DNA from: Bacteroidota bacterium
GTDB taxonomy: Bacteria; Bacteroidota; Bacteroidia; AKYH767-A; OLB10
Length of the DNA stretch: 59,171 bases
Direction: 5' to 3'
Assembly: GCA_016717325.1 (NCBI GenBank)
Contig: JADKFV010000034.1
Location: forward strand, 1-59,171
Position numbers and translations under genes: made by a program. Below, one piece after another: positions 52,988-59,171 of the stretch; the first letter of the stretch is position 1; each line of letters starts with the position of its first letter. The notes under the pieces are model-generated. The model had not been told where the DNA came from and ran no database searches. It saw only the letters and a program-made list of their open reading frames with translations.

Positions 52988-53152
52988 CTACCGTCGATAG
53001 CGCGGAGAAATACAATATTTGTTTTCTCTGATGTGCGTTTTTAGCATCAAACCTTTGTTTTGAAATCCAACAGTGTTTTTGCAGTCGGTAATTTCAAACA
53101 AGTCTTTGCCGTCAAACAGTAATGTTTTTAATTGCCCATCCATAACATTCAT
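52988..53152 (-). CDS. Very small hypothetical protein (54 residues)
   Basis: ATG at 53152 opens MNVMDGQLKTLLFDGKDLFE, followed by ITDCKNTVGFQNKGLMLKTH and IRENKYCISPRYRR before TAG at 52988. The amino-acid pattern looks coding (mixed strands, no low complexity). The start lies about 35 bases after a candidate attC-like site (53184-53252), and the next gene follows after 18 bases. The function is unknown. Confidence 0.5.
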   Translation of the reverse strand: MNVMDGQLKTLLFDGKDLFEITDCKNTVGFQNKGLMLKTHIRENKYCISPRYRR

Positions 53153-53183
53153 TTAAACTTTTTATTATTTATAAACCCCGCCA

Positions 53184-53252
53184 ACTGCTCGCTCGAAGCC
53201 GTTTGTATGCCGCATAACGACAGCCTGTGAAAAAACCATTTCCTCAAAAGCT
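53184..53252 (-). repeat. Candidate attC-like structured site 2
   Basis: On the minus strand the segment starts GTTAACGTGCAGC and ends GAGCAGTTGGC; these ends are partly complementary. The plus strand contains TATGCCGCATAACGACAGCC, close to TATGATGCAGGAAACGGACA of the site at 58920-59026. It lies right before a small gene. The link to integrons is speculative. Confidence 0.3.
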
Positions 53253-53325
53253 GCACGTTAACAACATGTGGTAAAAATAAAAATTACAACGACACCGTTG
53301 ACATACCTTAGCAAAAAAAATTAAT

Positions 53326-53505
53326 ATGCATCACATAGCTGAGGGCTACCGGCATCAAATTGAAATATCAAGTTTAGATTGCAACATCGATACTGAAAAT
53401 ATTGTACGCTTTATTGGTGCCTTTGTTTGTAAGCTTTATTTAGTGAAATTGAAATTTGAAAGAGGAATTGCTTTCGTGGTATTTTTAAACTCAAGAAAGG
53501 AATAA
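53326..53505 (+). pseudogene. Degenerate N-terminal fragment of an IS1182/IS5-like transposase
   Basis: The 59-codon frame MHHIAEGYRHQIEISSLDCN, IDTENIVRFIGAFVCKLYLV, KLKFERGIAF matches the typical transposase start H-I-x-G-x-x-R-x-Q-(15)-E-N-x-V-R-x-I-D-A-F-V-x2-L-(D)L-x2-L-x-F. The usual Asp after RFI is Gly and the DDE core is missing, so it is a relic. The remaining part of 53153-53648 holds no other recognisable gene. Confidence 0.5.
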
Positions 53506-53648
53506 ATCGTATATGGTCATCGTTAGGCCACCTGTCACCACCCTCAAATCCGATAGCTAAAACTTCTACACGCCACTTGCGAAAACTACCAAAGGTTCAG
53601 TGCAATATGGACTTCATGCTTTGTACTATGCACAGCATGATGACCTGG

Positions 53649-54764
53649 CTATTGTACACTGGTTAATTCATTGATTTTAATGTTGGAAAATTTTTTAAAA
53701 GCATCATTAAGCAACCATCTTAAAGAAACAAATTCTAAAGGAATGCGGTGAAAAATATGGACGGACATATTGAATTGAGGCAGATTAGAATCCCTTTCAT
53801 TTGTAAAACTGAAAACGAATTGAGGGTCGTCACTTGGTACTCTTATGAAATTATATTTCTTAGCAATTTTATCAACATAACGTATATCAATAAAAATAAT
53901 AATAGAAAAAACTCCTTCTAAAAAGTCAAGATAATTATTTGGGTTGAAAATGCTCAATGAAAACGGGAAATAACCTTGTTCTGGGAATTTCATCGTGTTT
54001 AGCAAAAAAGCAATAGGCATTTCTATACCATTGCTTTTAAAAACAGAAGAAATATTCTCATCAAGGAGGGGTGTTATGAGAAATGAAATATAGAACGCCT
54101 GGTTCGACAAGGCGGTATACAAAGCCTTCTGATTTAGATGTTTCAATAAGTTCGTTAACAATTGTTATGTAATTTATCTCAGGGCTACCAAGAGCCCATC
54201 TTTCAATCTTCTGGCCAAACCCGTATAAGTTTTCGGTTATATCAGTTGCTAGGTATTTAAATACTTTGTCGGCATTTTCTTTTTGCCTAATGGTTCTACT
54301 ATTGTTGTTTTCGCTAGACTTAACCCTACATACTGTGCTCCTTCCACCTGATATCAAAGTAATATCTGCATATCTTAAAGCCGAAGTCAAATCATTTAAA
54401 ATAGCAATTCTTCCATTTTTAAATAAATACCTGAACAAATGCAACTCTTTTTTTAGGCCAGATTTCTCAGACATAAACCCAGCTGTCTGTTTAAAAGTCA
54501 TCGGCTTTATATCAAATTTATCCAAGAATGTATAAGCAATAGAGTCGCCAATACTATGAAAAACAATAAGAAGCCATCTATATTCTTCTATCTGATATTC
54601 CTTTTGTTCAATCTTTTTCTTAGCAGCTAAAGATTCATCTTTAGATAACCACTGGTGAGGTTTTTTTCTAAAATGGTTTAGGTTTTTAATTTCTTGTTTC
54701 TGAAATCTAATTTGGCTTTGAGGTAGATAATTCTTTTTAATAAGGTTTCTGAATTACTCTCCAT
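53649..54764 (-). pseudogene. Unknown protein with a nuclease-like (PD-(D/E)xK-like) segment, two frameshifts
   Basis: The reconstructed 371-residue protein starts at 54764 (MESNSETLLKKNYLPQSQIR) after adding one A at about 54734-54738. It runs through KKPHQWLSKDESLAAKKKIE and FKNGRIAILNDLTSALRYAD. A second break at about 54065-54071 (G run, one base extra) links YFISHNTP to LDENISSVFKSNGIEMPIAF, ending INELTSVQ. The segment RYADITLISGGRSTVCRVKS followed by SENNNSRTIRQKENADKVFK resembles D-x(11-13)-E-x-K nuclease cores with N-x-R-x2-RQ, but the acidic residue before x-K is Arg here. Role unknown; activity is doubtful unless the Arg codon is wrong. It has no signal peptide, so it is cytoplasmic. 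Confidence 0.55.
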
Positions 54765-55089
54765 TTCGCTATATTTTCAAAAAGGATTTTCACGTGCAAA
54801 ATGCACATCGGATAGAAGTTTAAGTAAAGACTTTCTATATCTGTTGAACATACAAGGTGTTAATTTTAAGCGTGTATAGAGAAGAAGGGATTAAAGAAGT
54901 AATTTTTTGGGGATAAAATGCGATACACTCATTAACCACAAATGTAAAAATACTTGCACACACATGCAAGATGCTAACAAAGTCCCAAAAAATTTATTTC
55001 TTTTAAAACCTTATGTTGGTAGCAGTGCTTATCGATGCGAGATTATTCTTCCGCAAATTGATAACGAGTCCAATATTTATCATTTGAAT
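54765..55089. other. Intergenic stretch without recognisable feature
   Basis: About 325 AT-rich bases. A plus-strand frame at 54907-55104 has poor composition and no ribosome-binding context. Nothing else is seen. Confidence 0.4.
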
Positions 55090-55572
55090 TTATACGCACT
55101 TTAATATTAGTTTCTTTTCATAGTAAAGCAATTCATATTCTGTTTTGAATAAAGTTGTATCTACTTGAGACCATTTATTATACTTGTTAAGAATACTTGT
55201 ATCTTTTTCATTCTTCAGTACAAAGTAATCTGCTGCTTTTTTGAGTGGGAAACTCTTTTTAATCGAAGCTATAAATTGTTGATTGTATTCTGGTAAGGTA
55301 TCTTTTCTAATCCGGAAAATTATCACACTTGTATTTGGTTTACCTAACCACTCCACTTACAAATTGTAACCTGACCCATACTGAAGCCCCAAATTTCACT
55401 CAATGAATCTTGCGTACTTAACGTAAACCTGCTCGAGTAAGGTAGCTCTTAAATAACTAAAATCATTTAACCCTATTTCAATGTCACTTATTTCAATAGG
55501 TGTTTCATTATACTGCTGGCCGAATGACCCATAAATTGAAATGGCGAATAAAACTGTGAAAGCTATTTTCAT
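55090..55572 (-). pseudogene. Secreted hypothetical protein, two frameshifts
   Basis: The gene starts at 55572 with a signal peptide (MKIAFTVLFAISIYGSFGQ), then QYNETPIEISDIEIGLNDFS and YLRATLLEQV. The frame changes near 55420-55440 to LSTQDSLSEIWGFSMGQVTI, and near 55360 to KPNTSVIIFRIRKDTLPEYN, ending YYEKKLILKCV. The span of 483 bases is divisible by three, so the two indels cancel (160 residues). No family is recognised. It is probably exported; lacking Cys and membrane segments, it may be periplasmic. Confidence 0.55.
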
Positions 55573-55639
55573 TTTTTCTGTTTTGCTACATTTTTAAATG
55601 TAATTGTTATTGGCGAGGTGCTGAGAAAAAGTAGCTTAG

Positions 55640-55864
55640 TCATATAGGCGCAGACAGCTTTTTGTCTGTTAGCTTGTCAATCAAGACCTGAAAATAAAAC
55701 TTGTTCGTGTCCTGATTGATGACTCCTTTGTAATCAACATCAGCCCTAAGTTCAATTTGCTATATTTATTATTTTGTTTGGCTTTTAAAAATTAAATGAT
55801 TGTTATTAACTGAGGTCTTTCGAGCAAGCTGTAAGCATTGCTGCCAACACATAAATATATGCAC
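55640..55864 (-). pseudogene. Small lipoprotein gene, frame broken several times
   Basis: On the minus strand YVLAAMLTACSKDLS shows a clear lipobox (LTAC). After a frame change the coding pattern continues NNHLIFKSQTK, then KYSKIELRADVDYKGVINQD and TNKFYFQVLIDKLTDKKLSA before TGA at 55640. At least two single-base changes in A/T runs are needed. The start is uncertain (GTG 55864 or ATG 55852). The rest of 55573-56157 contains no other clear gene. Confidence 0.45.
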
Positions 55865-56157
55865 CTCGTATTACGTATATATTTACTTTCACTGCGCTAA
55901 TGTATTGAAAATTAGCATTAAAACTATGCTTTGCAAAATATATTTGCACCTAATGTAGGTTGATAAAAATAAGGCGCTTTAGTTACCTCATATGTTTGAA
56001 ATTGGCATGTGCGACACAGAAGCGTTACAAAAACAAAAAGCACGACTAAGTATACACTCCATAGCTATATTTACACTAACGACCCGGGCAAAACCCAGTA
56101 CTAAAATTTGCAAGTGCAATTTATTAGCGCGGCATTGTTCATTAGAGGAAATTTGCA

Positions 56158-56663
56158 TTAGTTTCCACCATGCTGCCAACAGTAACCGTTTGCACTTTTT
56201 GTTAATCTCTTGCATGGTGTGCCTGCTTTAGTTTTAGATGCACATTGAACAGACGATGATGAAGTGCTAGGAATATGGTTGGAATTGGAATTGCTATTGG
56301 AATTGCTATTGGAATTGTTTTGCGAATTCGATAAGAGCCAATAATTCACACCTCCATGACGGGAACAAGCACCGCTACCTGTTGCACTGCTTTGAGTACC
56401 ATCATTGCAAATACAGCCAACTCGAACTTGAGATGTTGATAGTGAAATACTATTGTTTGATAATGTGGATGGATGGCAAACCGAGCAAGGAGAATACTTT
56501 CCAACTGCATCAGACAGATTTATTGCTATTTGACTTTGGCTTAAAAACCTACACGATGCGGTATGATACTTCTTACCAGATTTAGTGACATAAACTGTCT
56601 GGGCAGGTGAACTATGTGCAGCAATGGTCAAAAATATTACTAGTAATAAAAATAATTTCTCAT
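56158..56663 (-). pseudogene. Secreted zinc-binding-motif protein (DUF5763-like) with Asn-Ser repeat, one frameshift at the start
   Basis: With one A added at about 56657-56659, ATG at 56663 gives a signal peptide MRKLFLLLVIFLTIAAHSSP, then TVYVTKSGKKYHTASCRFLS, a C-x-C-type motif (YHTASCRFL ... YSPCSVCHP) found in small exported proteins. A second cysteine region (VGCICNDGTQSSATGSGACS) and a repeat (NS)n follow. The last 28 residues, CASKTKAGTPCKRLTKSANG plus YCWQHGG, match the DUF5763 C-x8-C-x9-C-x2-H motif, presumed to bind zinc. The function is unknown. The corrected length is 168 residues. Confidence 0.65.
56277..56326. repeat. Short coding tandem repeat for Asn-Ser
   Basis: The 12-base unit TTGGAATTGCTA-like is repeated, encoding NSNSNS between the two cysteine-rich parts of the DUF5763-like protein. 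Such repeats are prone to copy-number change. Confidence 0.7.
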
Positions 56664-56674
56664 TATGGTAGATT

Positions 56675-57247
56675 TTAATTTTGTTTAAATTTTATTGAAA
56701 GCACCGGATGTATTTCACGCCCATTATTTGCCATTCCTTTTTGACCATGCAGAAAATCCCAAAAACCCACGCCCGTTATTGTAACTAGCTTATGTTGTGG
56801 CAGTGAAGTAAATGAATGTAATGGTACACCAATATTTTTTAAAAACCAATTATATAATTCAAACATATCACTATATCTGCTTGTTTTTTGAATAGCGGAG
56901 CATTCGGGACTTTTAATTTCAATAACCATTGTTTCATCAGTTGTTATATCTTCAATAACAACATGGATGTCTTTATCATCCGCTTTGACAAAACCAACAA
57001 TAAAGCAATCAATAGAGTATATATCAGTTTCAGATTCTTGACGTAAATACAACCTGCCGAATGGCGCAGGTAAATTAACTTGTACATGCACGCTGCTTTT
57101 TTTTAAACAATCAAAATGAACTTTTGAAGTATCAACATCAGATAAAGATTTAATATTCCACCTCTCTACGCCACAATCCTGTGCAAATAAAGAATGCGTA
57201 GAAATAAAAAATAAAAACGGAAAAATATACGCAATCCATTTATTCAT
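56675..57247 (-). CDS. Secreted hypothetical protein with GVGFWDFLHGQ motif
   Basis: The 190-residue protein has a signal peptide (NKWIAYIFPFLFFISTHSLFAQ), then DCGVERWNIKSLSDVDTSKV. Near the end it has VTITGVGFWDFLHGQKGMAN followed by NGREIHPVLSIKF, a motif I associate with uncharacterised bacterial proteins of Bacteroidota and others. His, Glu and Asp in this motif could form a metal site. No enzyme class is claimed. The stop overlaps the promoter region of the next gene (start 56663). Confidence 0.7.
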   Translation of the reverse strand: MNKWIAYIFPFLFFISTHSLFAQDCGVERWNIKSLSDVDTSKVHFDCLKKSSVHVQVNLPAPFGRLYLRQESETDIYSIDCFIVGFVKADDKDIHVVIEDITTDETMVIEIKSPECSAIQKTSRYSDMFELYNWFLKNIGVPLHSFTSLPQHKLVTITGVGFWDFLHGQKGMANNGREIHPVLSIKFKQN

Positions 57248-57397
57248 AGAGATGAAATTTTAATACAACTTACCCATCACTCGTTCAATATTTTTGCGTT
57301 AGAACCTACATCATTTTTTGCTGAGAAATGGATTAATACTAAATAAAAAAACAAGTTGAAAATTTTTGTACAAAAGTACTTTTGAGTGCAACTACAA

Positions 57398-57669
57398 TTA
57401 TTTTCTTTTGTAATTATTATACTTATTGTTGTCAGGTTTAGTTTTAATATGAGGTGCAACATAGGTGCCGTTACTTTTTTGGTAACCCTTTTTGCAATTT
57501 ATATTGACCACCATTATTATAGTTACGTGGTGTTGTTGTAGTTGAGGTGAATATGATTGCTTGTTTGCCTTGTAAACACATATCTGGTGTTCCGCATCCT
57601 TTTGGTTTGAGCATTTATGCTGAATGAGACAAGTGACAAGAATGATAGAAGGAAAATGAGTTTTTTCAT
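57398..57669 (-). pseudogene. Small secreted protein with YVAPHIKT motif, two frameshifts
   Basis: From ATG at 57669 the signal peptide is MKKLIFLLSFLSLVSFSINA. Removing one base at the T run 57600-57603 yields QTKGCGTPDMCLQGKQAIIF and TSTTTTPRNYNNGGQYKLQK. Removing one base at 57487-57493 yields GYQKSNGTYVAPHIKTKPDN and NKYNNYKRK before TAA at 57398. The end G-Y-x3-NGTYV-x-PH-x3-T-x-P-(D) is a known small motif of exported bacterial proteins. The corrected length is 89 residues. Confidence 0.6.
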
Positions 57670-57742
57670 TTTATTGTTATTTAAAATTGTGCCTACTCTA
57701 AAAGGTTTTCGGCTTACCCGCTTATTTTAGCTGAAATAGAAA

Positions 57743-57961
57743 TTAGTCAAATATTTTGTCAAACTGTTCTACCGTATCAATATTTTCTTGGTCAAAACTG
57801 TTTGATTTGTGTAATGTGGAAGCATATTCTGAAATATGCTCAGCATGAAAAAAAGGCGACATCATGTGAGAATCAAGTATTGCCATCATAAAAGCATTTA
57901 CTCTTGAACTAACTGTGTAAGGGTCTGCTGTACCTTCGGTATTGAATTTAATATTTATCAT
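57743..57961 (-). CDS. Small hypothetical protein
   Basis: The 72-residue product MINIKFNTEGTADPYTVSSR, VNAFMMAILDSHMMSPFFHA, ... VEQFDKIFD has a coding-like composition. It overlaps the end of the 39-codon frame at 57948-58067 by 14 bases. The two may be one gene with a frameshift (LLKDD joined to INIKFNTEGT) or two coupled genes. No signal peptide is seen. Confidence 0.5.
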   Translation of the reverse strand: MINIKFNTEGTADPYTVSSRVNAFMMAILDSHMMSPFFHAEHISEYASTLHKSNSFDQENIDTVEQFDKIFD

Positions 57962-58067
57962 CCTTTAGCAATACGGCATTAGTGATTTTTTCTACACCAC
58001 CATTCCTTAAATACTCATTTGTGAGTTTGATTTTTAATTCCAAATTTGATAATTCTCTTTTAGCCAT
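57948..58067 (-). CDS. Small 39-residue frame preceding and overlapping the 72-residue gene
   Basis: ATG at 58067 gives MAKRELSNLELKIKLTNEYL, RNGGVEKITNAVLLKDDKY and TAA at 57948. Composition is coding-like (K/E/L). It is likely the N-terminal half of a protein continued by the gene at 57743-57961 after a one-base change. Confidence 0.45.
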   Translation of the reverse strand: MAKRELSNLELKIKLTNEYLRNGGVEKITNAVLLKDDKY

Positions 58068-58118
58068 TTGTGTTATTCTACTTGCAAAATTTAAATATAC
58101 CAAGCCCTGACTCTATTG

Positions 58119-58403
58119 CTACTCCGATATGTTTTTATCGACTAAGGAGTTGTTGGTTGTTTTAGTGTTTGCAAGAAGGTATGCTCCTGAAAGGCCACAA
58201 AGACCTAAGAATATTGGAGCATTAGAAGCTCCACCACCTGATTAGTATAACCAACCACCGTTAAATATGCCAGATAGATTACCGTAATTCAATAGACTTT
58301 CCAAAATTTTAAAACTCTCAAGGTAGAACACTAAGCCGCCAATAATAGCGAATGACAATAATGTTAGTCCGCATATAAATTTAATTTGTTCAATGCTTTT
58401 CAT
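58119..58403 (-). pseudogene. Small membrane protein interrupted by an in-frame TAA
   Basis: From ATG at 58403 the protein reads MKSIEQIKFICGLTLLSFAI, IGGLVFYLESFKILESLLNY, GNLSGIFNGGWLY and then TAA (58242-58244). Directly after, still in frame, SGGGASNAPIFLGLCGLSGA, YLLANTKTTNNSLVDKNISE reaches TAG at 58119. Both halves have one membrane helix each. The intact 94-codon protein would have two helices. The stop could be a point mutation or a base error (TAT or TAC to TAA). Confidence 0.5.
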
Positions 58404-58749
58404 ATTTGTTGTTGTTAAAGTTACAATTTCAAAATTAGCACTGTCGCCTAAAATGGCAGCTAACTCATGGATATACAAAGGTTTTGCGACTATATACGAT
58501 ATTCAGAAATTTCATATTTATCAAACGGTTTAATATCATTGATTTAGGTATAGGACATAGATTACAAGGCAGTTGCGTATATCCACAATGGATGGTAAAT
58601 TTTGATGTGGTTGGCATCATTTTACGCAGCAAACATAAATGTTTATTTGACACCACAAAGTATAATTTTAATAAATGTGTAGCTTGATAAGAAAACAAGA
58701 ATTTGAAAAAGTGGGGGTGGAAAATAGTAGATGTAGATAGCGGGAAGGA

Positions 58750-58903
58750 ATGTTTAAGAGTTTTATTTAATAGGTGCGCACTTTGGCTTTGTATTAAAAA
58801 TAACCGCAAATGAAGTATTGAAAACAACTATAAAAGGAAAATGTGCTAGAGAAATACACCCAAGCAATCAAAAAGTGCACGTCTTAAAAAGCTTCAAAAT
58901 TTA
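58750..58903 (+). other. Weak coding signal, possibly a broken gene
   Basis: The plus strand shows GKIVDVDSGKECLRVLFN in one frame, then GAHFGFVLKITANEVLKTTI, KGKCAREIHPSNQKVHVLKS and FKI-stop in the next frame. Its stop lies about 17 bases before the attC-like site. No clear start is seen. The rest of 58404-59029 shows no reliable gene. Confidence 0.25.
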
Positions 58904-58919
58904 ACGCAACGCAAAACGT

Positions 58920-59026
58920 GGCGCTGAACGCTATGATGCAGGAAACGGACAGACCTTGTAGACAAAAGTCCAATGCTTGCTACGACTAAATGGGGCTTTC
59001 GTCTATACGGCTAAATGTTAGCTGCC
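58920..59026. repeat. Candidate attC-like structured site 1
   Basis: Outer arms GGCGCTGAAC (58920-58929) and GTTAGCTGCC (59017-59026) are complementary with two bulges, and inner arms TGTAGACAAAAG (58957-58968) and CTTTCGTCTATA (58996-59007) pair 10 of 12. The total length is 107 bases. This nested, bulged architecture with AAC...GTT ends is that of integron attC sites. No integrase gene is in the window. Confidence 0.4.
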
Positions 59027-59029
59027 TTT

Positions 59030-59170
59030 TTAACTGGCTGCAAGAGTCTTAATACAATTGAGAGTTTGAGTTATACTGGCATCTAAACCATATTCATCAT
59101 CATAGTCATTAAAGCAAAATTCAAGAGAAATACCCTTTTGGGTTTCTTCAAACTTTATAAGATGTGTTTC
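59030..59170 (-). CDS. 3' end of a hypothetical gene cut by the window edge
   Basis: The last 46 codons are visible: ETHLIKFEETQKGISLEFCF, NDYDDEYGLDASITQTLNCI, KTLAAS and TAA at 59030. The acidic pattern looks coding. The stop lies 4 bases before the attC-like site. The family is unknown. Confidence 0.5.
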   Translation of the reverse strand, partial: ETHLIKFEETQKGISLEFCFNDYDDEYGLDASITQTLNCIKTLAAS

Positions 59171-59171
59171 T

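Noticed and set aside
54907..55104. 65-codon frame on the plus strand
   Set aside because: Poor composition, no promoter or ribosome-binding context, and it runs into the convergent gene end at 55090.
55835..55865. Third attC-like site around GTGTTGGCAGC
   Set aside because: The bases encode the lipobox region YVLAAMLTAC of the small lipoprotein at 55640-55864, and no pairing partner was found.
4881..58244. Stop-codon reassignment of TAA
   Set aside because: Only two in-frame TAA were seen, while many intact genes (ruvX-neighbouring genes, fabG and others) end at TAA with normal family length.
58465..58827. 120-codon minus-strand frame
   Set aside because: Composition rich in His, Leu, Phe and Ser without motif, in conflict with the weak plus-strand coding signal; likely chance.

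Overview
This window looks like a chromosomal segment of a member of the Bacteroidota (Chitinophagales/Sphingobacteriales-like; the rank is an inference). It carries type IX secretion system (T9SS) machinery and cargo (a PorP/SprF protein and eight proteins with type A or type B C-terminal sorting domains). It also has a TamL-type outer-membrane assembly protein, DapD, RecA, DnaB and an RNase P RNA, and its promoters match the Bacteroidota pattern TTG-(about 19-22)-TAnnTTTG. The DNA is AT-rich throughout. No tRNA, rRNA or CRISPR array was seen.

Layout. 0-9 kb: the end of a T9SS type B protein with its PorP/SprF partner, a broken membrane glycosyltransferase-like gene, a YiiX-like hydrolase, msrB, a broken TPR lipoprotein, recA, a tandem universal stress protein and dnaB. 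9-10.9 kb: an IS4-type insertion sequence with nested inverted repeats and a divergent AbrB-like passenger gene. 11-21.5 kb: a T9SS cargo protein, a MoxR ATPase, a three-gene periplasmic folding cluster (two parvulin-type isomerases around a lipoprotein), rnpB with promoter and terminator, an outer-membrane barrel and fabG. 21.7-33.5 kb: a stretch rich in secreted T9SS cargo (Ig/PKD-like, LVIVD-like, beta-helix, SprB-like and propeller types), an LRR lipoprotein and repeats. 33.8-48.6 kb: housekeeping genes (dapD, ruvX, def, aroK, a pyrR-like gene, an NlpC/P60 peptidase, rlmD, a large type B protein, an OmpR-type regulator, a TrmH/SpoU methyltransferase, tamL and valS). 48.6-52 kb: a repeat-rich gap, then three Mu-like phage virion genes without the rest of a phage. 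52-59.2 kb: an accessory block of small, mostly minus-strand genes of unknown function, many secreted, with a degenerate transposase fragment and two candidate attC-like structured sites.

A recurring technical signal runs through the window. At least a dozen genes, including essential ones (valS, def, aroK), are interrupted by single-base gains or losses, mostly in A/T or G homopolymers. Restoring one base at each site gives full-length family proteins, and nearly always a span divisible by three. This points to consensus errors of an unpolished long-read or low-coverage assembly rather than wholesale gene decay. I therefore give the reconstructed span of each such gene and state where the frame breaks.

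The most interesting items are the IS element whose palindromic site lies over the -33 zones of two divergent promoters; a duplicated T9SS tail whose DNA now starts another gene in a different frame; REP-like palindromes inside a coding T9SS gene; the isolated Mu-like module; and the 52-59 kb accessory block, with a nuclease-like protein and possible integron-like sites.
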